A stretch of 64,000 nt of DNA, from assembly GCA_964584255.1 (NCBI GenBank), contig CAZOZM010000005.1, forward strand, positions 62,001 through 126,000, read 5' to 3'. Made by a program: the position numbers and the translations under genes. The DNA comes from UBA3775 sp964584255. Its GTDB lineage: Bacteria > Bacillota > Clostridia > Lachnospirales > Lachnospiraceae. The notes beneath the pieces are model-generated. The model made no database searches and had not been told where the DNA came from. It saw only the letters and a list, made by a program, of their open reading frames with translations. Positions 33,739 through 42,596 of this stretch are shown here, one piece after another (position 1 is the first letter of the stretch; every line of letters begins with the position of its first letter).

Positions 33739-35880
33739 TCAGTAGAAAACAACCAGCTGGCGATACAAATCCATCATAAAAACAAAAACTGCTATCATAA
33801 TCATTATGGCCGCCGCTTTGTTTCTTGTTCCCGCTGATGATTTTATACCACATCTTGAGATATAATACCATACGGGAAATAAAATTTGAATGATATATCT
33901 TGGCTGACATCCTGCTATTGTATCTCTTCCGACTGCCGTAAATGACACATAAAGCGCTGTTGCAACAAGTACGATTGTCGCAAATGCAGAGAAAAATGTC
34001 ACCGCTCTCGTAAGAACTTCCGGCTTTCTGTCATTTGTGTCATTGTCGATAAATGCCACTACTGCAATCGTTACTACATAAATTGTTGACATGCTTCCTA
34101 TTCCCAGATAAGCAAAATTGGTAATGTACTCCTTTGCTGTATCCAGCGAAAGATATGTCTTAAGGAAGTTCAGAAGTATCTCAGTATATTCAAGCGGATT
34201 ATTCAGTATGAAGCTAATCTGTTCTGCCGAATTTACTCCGCTTCCGCCTCTTATGTCGCCTTCGCCTGCTCCCTTAAATACTATAGGAAGTGCGAATGTT
34301 CCCATCAGTATAAACATTCCGACAAATGCTGCGGCAATATATTTCTTTTTGCCGCCGTCAAGATATCTGTATCCCATAAATATCAAAGGAAGTACGAGCG
34401 GGAAGTATACCGCCTTAGGAAGACATGCCAGAACCATTATTGCAATAATTCCGCAGAATTTCTTAAAGCTTATCTTCGGATTTTCGCTCTGTATCTCTCT
34501 TATCATAAGTGCGTAGGCAAGAATCGTAAGAGATGTTACCCACCAATCATAGGAATAATTGCTTGCAATGAATATGTTGGTAGGTATAAGTCCTATTGCC
34601 GCAATGAGAAGCTTTCCGCTGCCCTTTATCACATACAGTGCGAGACTCATCAGGAATGAATAGCAAAACAGTATGCAGAGTTTTCCAAGCATTATAACAT
34701 GCGTATAAGGCAATTCCAGTCCTTTTCCTATCATGATTGTTATTGCCGACGGAATATATGCGATGTACTTGTGGTCAATTGCATAACTTGTACATTCCGT
34801 TTTTATACCGTATTTTGCAATGGAATTAACCATTGCATTATAATCGCCCCTGCCTTCTCTGACAAGATTCTGATCATATAATATCCATGAATCAATTTCT
34901 ATTGCATCCTGTCTTTCAATCTCAGGTTCTCCTAGATATCCCATATATGCGGTTCTTCCGAAGTGAACCTGATCATCCCAGGAAACACCCATACATCTTG
35001 GCAGGGCAATTATACATACAACACCTGCCGTCATGCACACATAAAAAAATACAAAATGCAGTTTTTCATGAATGCATTTTCTGAACCATATCAGGGTATA
35101 CAGAATCCACAGAACACAAAACATACAAAGTATCCTGTATTTATTTAAACGTGTATATCCGTCTGCACCGAAGTAAAGCATTATCGCCTCATACAGGCAT
35201 GAAAGCGCAAGTACAAGCAGTGTGCCTGCAGCATATATTATCATTCTTTTGTAGTTACTTCGTATATATGCCGGTATTTTCCTTATCTGTTCCGCAGCTT
35301 TTTTCAATCGGTTTTTAAGTGAGGTTTTTACCGTAATCAGCAGAATCAGACCACTCATAACCGCTGCGATTACAACAACCGTAAGATAATACGGCATCCT
35401 GTTAATTCTGATTCCCGTTGAATTTGTTATCGAGTCTCCCGTTATTAATCGGATTCCCTTAAGTTCAAAATCCTCATTGATGTCAAATCTTATTCCGTTA
35501 AGTTTGCTGTAAAACCTCTCCGTATATGAATCTTCTGACGAACATTTTCCCATCTTGAGTTCCGAATAGTTTACCGGTTCCGTATCGGAATAATAAACTT
35601 GAACCTCTGCCGGTTCACCACCGCCTTCAAACTCAAAACTGATGCCGTATACAGTGTCATATCCGCTTAAATCGAGATAGATGTTTGCATCCCCGCCTTT
35701 GTATTTATACAGGTTTCCATCCACCTCATACTGATTAACGGATTCTTTACCCGTAAAAACATAATCCGCATATGTATAATTGTAATCATATTCCTTACCG
35801 AGCATACCTTTCATATAAAGGCAGCCCATCAGTGAAAGAAATACAAATACCACTGAAAAGAAAGCCAGTCTCTTCTTCAT
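33739..35880 (-). CDS. DUF2142 GT-C type membrane glycosyltransferase, GacL-like
   Basis: Polytopic membrane protein of 713 residues. After a first helix (residues 5-25) comes an extracytoplasmic beta-rich region (about 30-165), then some eleven helices. The motif CMGVSWDDQVHFGRTAYM near residue 294 carries the Asp-Asp typical of the first outside loop of GT-C enzymes, which use polyprenyl-phosphate sugars outside the cell. With the DUF2304 protein (overlapping start, TAATG) and the GT2 upstream it forms a counterpart of the GacI/GacJ/GacL system that adds side-chain sugars to streptococcal rhamnan. Family assignment is good; the transferred sugar is unknown. Confidence 0.8.
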   Translation of the reverse strand: MKKRLAFFSVVFVFLSLMGCLYMKGMLGKEYDYNYTYADYVFTGKESVNQYEVDGNLYKYKGGDANIYLDLSGYDTVYGISFEFEGGGEPAEVQVYYSDTEPVNYSELKMGKCSSEDSYTERFYSKLNGIRFDINEDFELKGIRLITGDSITNSTGIRINRMPYYLTVVVIAAVMSGLILLITVKTSLKNRLKKAAEQIRKIPAYIRSNYKRMIIYAAGTLLVLALSCLYEAIMLYFGADGYTRLNKYRILCMFCVLWILYTLIWFRKCIHEKLHFVFFYVCMTAGVVCIIALPRCMGVSWDDQVHFGRTAYMGYLGEPEIERQDAIEIDSWILYDQNLVREGRGDYNAMVNSIAKYGIKTECTSYAIDHKYIAYIPSAITIMIGKGLELPYTHVIMLGKLCILFCYSFLMSLALYVIKGSGKLLIAAIGLIPTNIFIASNYSYDWWVTSLTILAYALMIREIQSENPKISFKKFCGIIAIMVLACLPKAVYFPLVLPLIFMGYRYLDGGKKKYIAAAFVGMFILMGTFALPIVFKGAGEGDIRGGSGVNSAEQISFILNNPLEYTEILLNFLKTYLSLDTAKEYITNFAYLGIGSMSTIYVVTIAVVAFIDNDTNDRKPEVLTRAVTFFSAFATIVLVATALYVSFTAVGRDTIAGCQPRYIIQILFPVWYYISRCGIKSSAGTRNKAAAIMIMIAVFVFMMDLYRQLVVFY

Positions 35881-36239
35881 TAGTTTTCCTCCGAATCCTC
35901 AAGCTTTTCAAGTCTTTTTTCAAGAAGCGCGATTTTCTGATTCAGTCTTTTAACGCTTCCGGCGGCAATCGATACCGCAACCGTAAGTGTCAGAATTATT
36001 AAAAGAGAAAACAGAAATCCCATAAAGAAAATCATGTTAACCGGGCTGGCAATTCCCAAAAGCTCTGAAAGAGTTTCCATAAGTGTAGGAAAACAGTCCA
36101 GTACCAAAACAATTGCAGCCACTGCAAACCATGAAAGTGCATATTTAAGTTCCAATCTGTTTTTTCTTATCAGATTTACGATGTAAATAACACCCATTAT
36201 AATCAAAACAGCAATAATAATCTGTAATCTGGTATCCAT
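35880..36239 (-). CDS. DUF2304 small membrane protein, GacJ-like
   Basis: Protein of 119 residues with three hydrophobic helices (residues 5-23, 33-50 and 66-92) and a charged C-terminal coil (NQKIALLEKRLEKLED). DUF2304 proteins such as streptococcal GacJ bind and activate a neighbouring GT2 that charges undecaprenyl phosphate with a sugar. The matching GT2 ends 45 bases upstream and the GT-C gene overlaps downstream by one base, so the three are coupled. GGAGG lies before the ATG. Confidence 0.82.
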   Translation of the reverse strand: MDTRLQIIIAVLIIMGVIYIVNLIRKNRLELKYALSWFAVAAIVLVLDCFPTLMETLSELLGIASPVNMIFFMGFLFSLLIILTLTVAVSIAAGSVKRLNQKIALLEKRLEKLEDSEEN

Positions 36240-36284
36240 TATTTTAATCCTCCATTACATTTCCGCCTGCATCACGGAAAAGTT

Positions 36285-36977
36285 CTAATGTTTCCTTATC
36301 TTTTCTATGAATATTGCAAGTGTAACCTTAATCATGTAGTAAATTGACTTGCGTGGAGAAATTGAGGATACTCCTTCTTCTCTCGGTCTCATTATTACCG
36401 GAACTTCCTGCACCTTTTTGCCATTACATATCACTCTTACCGTTGTTTCAGGTTCCGGATAATCCTTAGGATATGAGTTTGCAAAATTCTTTATTATCTC
36501 TTTGTCACACATTCTGAATCCCGATGTAGGATCAGTAATCTTAACACCTGTAAGGAGTTTAATCAGCCATGAGAAATACTTAATTCCGAACCTTCTGGCG
36601 GAAGATGACTGAAATCCCTGCTTTGTTATAAATCTGGAACCTATTACCATGTTACAGCCGTTTTTCACAAGATAATCAGCCATATCATTCAGATACTTAG
36701 CATCATGCTGACCGTCGCCGTCAAACTGTACGGCAATATCATAGCCATTTTCCAAAGCGTACCAATATCCTGTCTGAACTGCTCCTCCGATTCCGAGATT
36801 GAGCGGAAGGTTAAGAACATTTAATCCGTTCTCCTTACATTTTTCGTAGGTATCATCCGTTGATCTGTCATTAATTACGACATAATCAAAGCCGGGTGCA
36901 TTTTCTTCAATGTCTTTCACTGTTGATAATATACTCGCCGTCTCGTTATAAGCCGGTATAATTACTAATTTCTTCAT
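36285..36977 (-). CDS. Polyprenyl-phosphate glycosyltransferase (GT2), GacI-like
   Basis: A GT2 of 230 residues of the dolichol/undecaprenyl-phosphate sugar transferase group. VIIPAYNETASI lies near residue 4, INDRSTDDT near 34, and QFDGDGQHD (donor-metal site) near 89. DPTSGFRMCDKEI near 158 is typical of the DPM1-like group. No large membrane domain is attached, only a C-terminal hydrophobic segment (YYMIKVTLAIFI). It probably loads a sugar onto undecaprenyl phosphate at the inner face, with DUF2304 and GT-C partners downstream. GGAGG precedes the ATG. Confidence 0.85.
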   Translation of the reverse strand: MKKLVIIPAYNETASILSTVKDIEENAPGFDYVVINDRSTDDTYEKCKENGLNVLNLPLNLGIGGAVQTGYWYALENGYDIAVQFDGDGQHDAKYLNDMADYLVKNGCNMVIGSRFITKQGFQSSSARRFGIKYFSWLIKLLTGVKITDPTSGFRMCDKEIIKNFANSYPKDYPEPETTVRVICNGKKVQEVPVIMRPREEGVSSISPRKSIYYMIKVTLAIFIEKIRKH

Positions 36978-37073
36978 CTTTCCTCCGTCAGAGCCTGAGC
37001 CCCGTACTGACTGTCAGGCGGACATGAAATCCGCTTCCGTTTTGTAATATGCTAACTCTTCGAACTTTTTCTT

Positions 37074-37865
37074 TTACAGCGAGTTCGATTTTTCACTGCT
37101 GCCGTAAGCCTTAACCAGAATCTTTGCAATCCATGCCGGCCAGAACTTTCTGTACATTTCGTAGTCCTCTGCTCCTCTTCCCGTTTCCGTAATCACGGCA
37201 GAAGTCTCCGATTCCTCATGAATTCTGTGTTTTGTCAAAGGTTCAGTGCAATATATAAAGCTGCCCTTATACTTTGAAAGCAGTTCCCATGCTTCCCAAT
37301 CCTCATTTGTTCTGAAATGATTCTTGAAGAAAGGTTCTTTGAGCATGGTCTTGTTGTAGGTAACGGATGGACAGCATATCGGTGAACCGAGTGAAAGAAT
37401 TCTCCTTCTGACAAAACGGCTTGTTCTTAAAGCCTTAATCTTAAGCGGAGCAAGCATCACTCTCTTCACTTTCAATATTTTGTTCGTTTTTACGTCCCTG
37501 CCGTTTCTCAGCTCATAATAATCGGTGAAAAAAATTATAGGCTGTTTTTCCGCATCCATCATTTTTATTGCCGTCTCGGCATAATGTGGATCATAAAAAT
37601 CATCCTGATGGGCAATTGTTACATACTCTGTCTCACATTTCGAATATGCGAAATTCCAATCCTGTGTGATACCCTTTTCACCCTCGTTTATATAGTATGG
37701 AATATCATACTTTTCCGCCATGTTTTTTATAAAATCACAGGGTGTTGCCGTACATATTATTATGTCCGCATATGCTCTCTGGCATACAAGGGATTCAAGG
37801 CATTCCTCAAGAAACCTGCTTTCTTTGTAGGCGCAAACTGCGAATGTAAGCTTTTTCGCTGACAT
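37074..37865 (-). CDS. Glycosyltransferase family 2
   Basis: Predicted GT2, 263 residues. It has TFAVCAYKESRFLEECLESL near residue 7 and AHQDDFYDPHYAETA near 94, but the usual DDGSxD donor loop is replaced by ICTATPCDF, so it is a divergent member. TNEDWEAWELL near 198 supplies the ED-type catalytic motif. It lies 17 bases after the LicD gene, inside the decoration part of the locus. Donor and acceptor unknown. Confidence 0.8.
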   Translation of the reverse strand: MSAKKLTFAVCAYKESRFLEECLESLVCQRAYADIIICTATPCDFIKNMAEKYDIPYYINEGEKGITQDWNFAYSKCETEYVTIAHQDDFYDPHYAETAIKMMDAEKQPIIFFTDYYELRNGRDVKTNKILKVKRVMLAPLKIKALRTSRFVRRRILSLGSPICCPSVTYNKTMLKEPFFKNHFRTNEDWEAWELLSKYKGSFIYCTEPLTKHRIHEESETSAVITETGRGAEDYEMYRKFWPAWIAKILVKAYGSSEKSNSL

Positions 37866-37882
37866 ATAAACCCTCCTGACCG

Positions 37883-38752
37883 TTATCTGTCAATTTCGAG
37901 ATTTTCAAACTCACCGAACTCAAGTATATACGGAACATGATTCTTCTGCTTATCCTTTGGCGGAATAACCATATAGTCTCCGAACTTTCTTGTAAGACAT
38001 TCGTGGTTCTTTCCCGGAACTTTAACCATAAGATACTCAAACTTTTTCTCTGCAAGAGGGAATATCTCATCTCTTCTCATTGAATTTTCCAGAGGCGTCG
38101 TTCCGAAGAAACATGAAACCCATTCAGTTTCCATGTTGTTATACTTTGTGGCATTCTTCATATAGTGTCTGTTTATGAAACTTCTTGAAAAATGTGTGGT
38201 CTTAAGCACAAAGTGGGCAAATCTGCATATTGCCGCTACCACTGTTTTCTTCCATCCCTTCATAAACAGTACCGGATTCCCAAAGTCCCTGAGAATTCTC
38301 ATTTTATGCCAGAAAAATACTGACCAGAGCTGCTTTTTCTTCGCAAAACCTCCCGGTGCAACATTGTCAAACGGATAGATTGCAACATCTATTCCCATGT
38401 CAACATTCGCTTCTTTAAAAATCTCCGGCACATTTCTTGTGCCTTTTCTTATAAATTCGGCATTATAAAAAGGAAAATCCCTGTCAACCGATATGTCAAG
38501 CACTCTGTACTTATCAGTATAGTCACGCTTTGCTATTTCGAGAAATCTGTCATAATCCTTACGGAGCATACCGATATCAATATCATCATCCCATGGAATA
38601 AATCCCTGATGTCTCTCAACACCGATTGCACATCCGGCAAATATAAAATACGGAAGATCATTTTCTTCACATATTTTCATGAAATCCTCTAGAATAACGC
38701 ACTGCGCAAGCTGCAGTTTTCTAAGGGTTTTTTCTTCATACTGTCCCGACAT
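37883..38752 (-). CDS. LicD family phospho-substituent transferase (first copy)
   Basis: LicD-type nucleotidyltransferase-fold enzyme, 289 residues. Hallmarks are YFIFAGCAIGVERHQGFIPW followed by DDDIDIGMLRKDY near residue 55, the metal-binding Asp cluster. Known LicD proteins move phosphocholine or polyol phosphate from a CDP-linked donor onto surface glycans. In this locus the available activated donors are predicted to be CMP-AEP and CDP-glycerol. It overlaps the flippase gene start region by 17 bases, so the genes are coupled. Which donor it uses cannot be read directly. Confidence 0.87.
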   Translation of the reverse strand: MSGQYEEKTLRKLQLAQCVILEDFMKICEENDLPYFIFAGCAIGVERHQGFIPWDDDIDIGMLRKDYDRFLEIAKRDYTDKYRVLDISVDRDFPFYNAEFIRKGTRNVPEIFKEANVDMGIDVAIYPFDNVAPGGFAKKKQLWSVFFWHKMRILRDFGNPVLFMKGWKKTVVAAICRFAHFVLKTTHFSRSFINRHYMKNATKYNNMETEWVSCFFGTTPLENSMRRDEIFPLAEKKFEYLMVKVPGKNHECLTRKFGDYMVIPPKDKQKNHVPYILEFGEFENLEIDR

Positions 38753-40004
38753 TTCTTTTTCTTCCTTTCCAAAATATGCATACGGTAAGCATTACGGCAA
38801 GCAGCACCACAATAATAAGGTATCCTGCTGCAGCACCGTTAAGACCCGATTTTCTTGTGAGCGGATCCAGAAGCAGCAGTGAAATACCCGAAGCCAGTAA
38901 ATACACCGGAATCATGAGTCCCTGAACCCTCATTATAGTAAGTACATAATAAAGTATTATGTTTATTGCATTAATGCTTCCCGCCAGGAGAAGAATTAAA
39001 AGTGTTAATTTATAGTCTGCAAGATTCACCCCGTATAAAAGAGATAAAACAGGAATTCCGAGCAGGAACGCCCCTATTTCACATACAAGTGTAAATCCCA
39101 TTATTGTAAGAATCAGCTTTCTTATTACACCGACAAATTCCTTATAACGTCCGTCAGCATAATTTCTGGCCATCTGTGTCTGCATCGGTTTAAAGATTAT
39201 TCCGCTGAAAAGGTTTATTACCAGGTTCGGCATAAACACAGCCGTGTAATAGAGCTGAAATCTGTCACCGCATACCCTGTCAACCGATAATTTGGATGAG
39301 TTAACAATGTATGTTGAAAGAAATGTACACACGGCTAACGGAAAACAGCTCACAAAAATTGAAGCAAAAGCTTTTTTTTCCAGACTGATTTTCACTGTCG
39401 TAAATTCACGGCATATGCAAATGTCCGTAATGATTATCACAACCGTCTCTATCAGAATCATTATGACGAGTGACATCATTATGTTCCGTGTCAGACCAAG
39501 TGCCAGGGTGATTGCGAGCATGGAGGCTGCAGTCCTTATAAACATTGATTTTCCGGATATGTCTATACGGTTGTTACGCTGAAATTCTCCTTCAAAAACA
39601 TCTGCCGCACCCTCAAGGATTTTATATATACATACAAGAATTACGACTCCTGCCTTTGTTGTTCCGTAACCGTTCAGAAAAACATATCCCAGACAAATCA
39701 GAAAAGTAAGCAAACACAAAATAATACGCACGCCGAGATACTCGGTAAATCCATGTTCATTATTTACGTCCGTAACCTGATAGGTTCTGATTTCAAAATA
39801 TGCAATGGTGGTCAGCCACTGAGCAACAGAAAGTCCCAGCGAAAACATTCCGCCTATGCTCTCTCCCATAAAACGGCTCACAACTATCGTCATTACCAGT
39901 GTTGACAGTGCAAAAAAACCGCTGCCGAGAGTATACCAAAAATATTTTTTCTTTCCGTCCGCTTCCTTGCCGCCAATTATGAATGAAATAAGTTTCTGAA
40001 ACAT
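38736..40004 (-). CDS. Wzx-type polysaccharide flippase
   Basis: MOP superfamily flippase of 422 residues with about twelve hydrophobic segments, starting FWYTLGSGFFALSTLVMTIV near residue 21. It would turn a lipid-linked sugar or decorated unit across the membrane. In a locus that exports its main chain through Wzm/Wzt, a second exporter suggests a separate lipid-linked side-chain donor, as with GacK in group A Streptococcus. It starts by overlapping the preceding LicD stop as TAATG. Confidence 0.85.
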   Translation of the reverse strand: MFQKLISFIIGGKEADGKKKYFWYTLGSGFFALSTLVMTIVVSRFMGESIGGMFSLGLSVAQWLTTIAYFEIRTYQVTDVNNEHGFTEYLGVRIILCLLTFLICLGYVFLNGYGTTKAGVVILVCIYKILEGAADVFEGEFQRNNRIDISGKSMFIRTAASMLAITLALGLTRNIMMSLVIMILIETVVIIITDICICREFTTVKISLEKKAFASIFVSCFPLAVCTFLSTYIVNSSKLSVDRVCGDRFQLYYTAVFMPNLVINLFSGIIFKPMQTQMARNYADGRYKEFVGVIRKLILTIMGFTLVCEIGAFLLGIPVLSLLYGVNLADYKLTLLILLLAGSINAINIILYYVLTIMRVQGLMIPVYLLASGISLLLLDPLTRKSGLNGAAAGYLIIVVLLAVMLTVCIFWKGRKRNVGTV

Positions 40005-40849
40005 TATTTATCTCCAAAATCAAGAATATAAGGATAGTGATTCTTTCTCTTTTCCACGGGTGGAAGCTGCATATAATCTCCGTATATAAAACGAAGCTGT
40101 TCATCAAGGTCCTTTTGGAAGTTAATCTCCATTCCCTCAAACTCAAGCTTCATCAAAGGATAGGATTTCTTCCTGCTTATCATGTTTATATACGGACTCG
40201 TGTCACAGAAATAAGCCATTCTGTCAGTTTCCATGTCATTATACATGGTACTGTATTTCTTACACCTTCCGTATATAAAACGCGGCGAAATTCTGAATAC
40301 GACCAAAACAACATGAGCCAGACCGCATATACCATGTACAAGTTTTTTCTTTATTCCCCTGTAAGGAAGCACTGGAAATGCTATATGTCTCAATATAAGT
40401 ATCTTGCTCCAAAACCAGGTTTTTAACGCCTGCTTTCTCATAAGCCTGTCATCATCAGCCGCATTGTCAAACGCATATACATCGAGAAAAATTCCCAGCT
40501 CACAGTCAATATTCTTAAGGGAATCTTCGACAAATCTCGTTCCCTTAATCATTATTCTGGTTGTCATCAGCGGATAGTTTTTCATGTGCTCCGCATTTCC
40601 TATGGTATATTTGTCTGCAAATCTTTCCTCGAAAACACTGAGAAGCTTCTCATAATCTTTCCTCGGAAGACCCACATCTATATCATCATCCCACGGAATA
40701 AAACCTTTATGCCTTAATGCGCCTATTCCGGTTCCTGCCAGAGCGAAGTATGTAAGACCAAATTCCTCACACACATCAATAAAATCCTTAAAAATGGAGA
40801 GCTCCAACGCCTGAACCCTGTGGAGTGTTATATCATCATATTCTTTCAT
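40004..40849 (-). CDS. LicD family phospho-substituent transferase (second copy)
   Basis: Second LicD, 281 residues. YFALAGTGIGALRHKGFIPW and then DDDIDVGLPRKDYEKL lie near residue 35, and it shares the same C-terminal KKSYPLMKLEFEGMEI block as the other copy. The two are homologous but diverged, which suggests different donors or acceptor sites. GAGG before the ATG at 40849 decides the start; a GTG at 40867 is also in frame. It is 30 bases after tagD and directly linked to the flippase. Confidence 0.87.
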   Translation of the reverse strand: MKEYDDITLHRVQALELSIFKDFIDVCEEFGLTYFALAGTGIGALRHKGFIPWDDDIDVGLPRKDYEKLLSVFEERFADKYTIGNAEHMKNYPLMTTRIMIKGTRFVEDSLKNIDCELGIFLDVYAFDNAADDDRLMRKQALKTWFWSKILILRHIAFPVLPYRGIKKKLVHGICGLAHVVLVVFRISPRFIYGRCKKYSTMYNDMETDRMAYFCDTSPYINMISRKKSYPLMKLEFEGMEINFQKDLDEQLRFIYGDYMQLPPVEKRKNHYPYILDFGDK

Positions 40850-40879
40850 TTTTACCTCTGTAGTCACTAACAGTCGGAA

Positions 40880-41272
40880 TTACTTGTTAAGTAAATCCGA
40901 TTTAATCTTTGTTGTCGAAATTTCCGGAGTTCTCGGAAGATAAACAACATCACAATATTCCTTAAGCTCGTCGAATTTTCCTTCCCAGTCATTTCCCATT
41001 ACAAACACATCTGCATGGTAAAGCTGAACATCGGATTTTTTCTGTTCCCAGTTTTCTTCCGGAATAACAAGGTCAACATACCTGATTGCTTCAAGCAATG
41101 CCTTGCGTTCTTCATATGAGAAATAGCACTTCTTCTGTTTTTCATTCCAGTTAAATTCATCAGTTGAAAGTGCCACTATGAGATAATCTCCCATCTCCTT
41201 CGCACGTCTGAGAAGATTTATGTGTCCATAGTGAAGAAGGTCAAAAGTTCCATATGTTATAACTCTTTTCAT
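40880..41272 (-). CDS. tagD: Glycerol-3-phosphate cytidylyltransferase
   Basis: Makes CDP-glycerol from CTP and glycerol-3-phosphate. The product is 130 residues, the standard TagD size. It has the HxGH motif in YGTFDLLHYGHINLLRRAK (His14, His17), WNEKQKKCYFSYEERKALLEA near 43 and the C-terminal RTPEISTTKIKSDLL. GGAGG before the ATG at 41272 fixes the start. CDP-glycerol would serve a glycerol-phosphate transferase, here possibly one of the LicD proteins since no TagB/TagF-type polymerase lies in the window. A different alcohol-phosphate substrate is not excluded. Confidence 0.85.
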   Translation of the reverse strand: MKRVITYGTFDLLHYGHINLLRRAKEMGDYLIVALSTDEFNWNEKQKKCYFSYEERKALLEAIRYVDLVIPEENWEQKKSDVQLYHADVFVMGNDWEGKFDELKEYCDVVYLPRTPEISTTKIKSDLLNK

Positions 41273-41285
41273 CTTTTCCTCCGGC

Positions 41286-42581
41286 CTATAATTCGTCAAT
41301 AAGTGTAATTATCTTCTTAAATGGCATAAGTTTTGAATCCACTTCATATGCTCTGTGGTATTTAAGAATCTCAGTTGCCGTCTCCTGCATTGCCGGGAAC
41401 GCACTTCTCGTAAGCTGGTTTGCATAGATTACTATGTTTATTCCATGTGATGCAAGTTCTGCTTCAGTTACCGTATTAAATGATGTAGGCACGACAACGA
41501 TAGGTGTCTTGCTGTCTTTTTCCCTGAATTTATCGCAGAATTCAAATATTTCATCCGGCTCTTTTCTTCTGCTGTGAATCATGATTCCATCCGCACCGGC
41601 ATCCACATATGCGAAAGCTCTTTCGAGCGCATCATCCATTCCCTGTTCAAGAATAAGACTTTCAATTCTTGCAATAATCATGAAATCTTCCGTAAGCTGA
41701 ACAGCTTTGCCGGCTCTGATTTTGGCACAGAAATTCTCAATTGTATCCTGTGTCTGAACAACTTCCGTACCGAAAAGCGAATTCTTCTTAAGGCCTGTTT
41801 TATCCTCAATTATTACGGCGGATACTCCGACTCTTTCAAGAGTTCTTACATTATATACAAAGTGCTCGATAAGTCCGCCGGTATCACCGTCAAGGATAAT
41901 AGGCTTTGTGGTAACCTCCATAACGTCATCAATGGTACGGAGTCTTGACGACATGTCAACAAGCTCAATATCAGGCTTTCCCTTGGCTGTTGAGTCACAG
42001 AGACTTGAAACCCACATTGCATCAAACTGGTCAAGCGCTCCATTGTTTGCGACAACGGTTTTTTCAGCAATAAGACCTGTAAGACCGCTGTGTACTTCAA
42101 TTGTCTTAACCACAGGGCACATTCCAAGAAGCTGTTTCAGTCTTTTTCTTCTGTATTCAGGCATTGCAAGCTTTTCTCTGGCTATGCTGTCCTGTTTTTT
42201 TACATTTTCATTATAGGTATAAGGCACTTCAATAAGCTCGCCGCCGTATTTCTTAAGTGCTTCAATTACATTTTCCCTGATTACATTTTCAGGTTCCTCT
42301 TTCCAATTGTCACCGTGAATTACATAGTCAGGCTTAAGCTCGCTGATTACGGAATCGTACATAATCGTATTCTGGATTATTACTTCATCAACGCCTTCCA
42401 GCTTTTTAACCATTTCAACTCTCTCTTCAAATGAAATAGTTGGAAATCTGTTAAATCTTACCATCTCTGAATCACAAAGAACGCCTACGACAACCCTGCC
42501 GTATTCACGTGCTTTGTTAATTATGTTAATGTGTCCGTCATGTATTATGTCTGTACAGAAACATGTATAAACTGTCTTCAT
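41286..42581 (-). CDS. pepM: Phosphoenolpyruvate phosphomutase fused to an N-terminal cytidylyltransferase domain
   Basis: Makes the C-P bond: it rearranges phosphoenolpyruvate to phosphonopyruvate. Residues 1-135 form a TagD-like nucleotidyltransferase domain with HDGH (His14 to His17) and ISFEERVE. Residues about 140-431 are the mutase of the isocitrate-lyase fold, with ILDGDTGGLIEHF near 228 and the diagnostic EDKTGLKKNSLFG near 258, which separates PEP mutase from other lyases. PTSFNTVTEAE lies near 365. GGAGGG precedes the ATG. It is 15 bases after aepY in a complete AEP operon. The role of the extra domain is unproven. Confidence 0.93.
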   Translation of the reverse strand: MKTVYTCFCTDIIHDGHINIINKAREYGRVVVGVLCDSEMVRFNRFPTISFEERVEMVKKLEGVDEVIIQNTIMYDSVISELKPDYVIHGDNWKEEPENVIRENVIEALKKYGGELIEVPYTYNENVKKQDSIAREKLAMPEYRRKRLKQLLGMCPVVKTIEVHSGLTGLIAEKTVVANNGALDQFDAMWVSSLCDSTAKGKPDIELVDMSSRLRTIDDVMEVTTKPIILDGDTGGLIEHFVYNVRTLERVGVSAVIIEDKTGLKKNSLFGTEVVQTQDTIENFCAKIRAGKAVQLTEDFMIIARIESLILEQGMDDALERAFAYVDAGADGIMIHSRRKEPDEIFEFCDKFREKDSKTPIVVVPTSFNTVTEAELASHGINIVIYANQLTRSAFPAMQETATEILKYHRAYEVDSKLMPFKKIITLIDEL

Positions 42582-42596
42582 TTTTCCCTCCAATTT

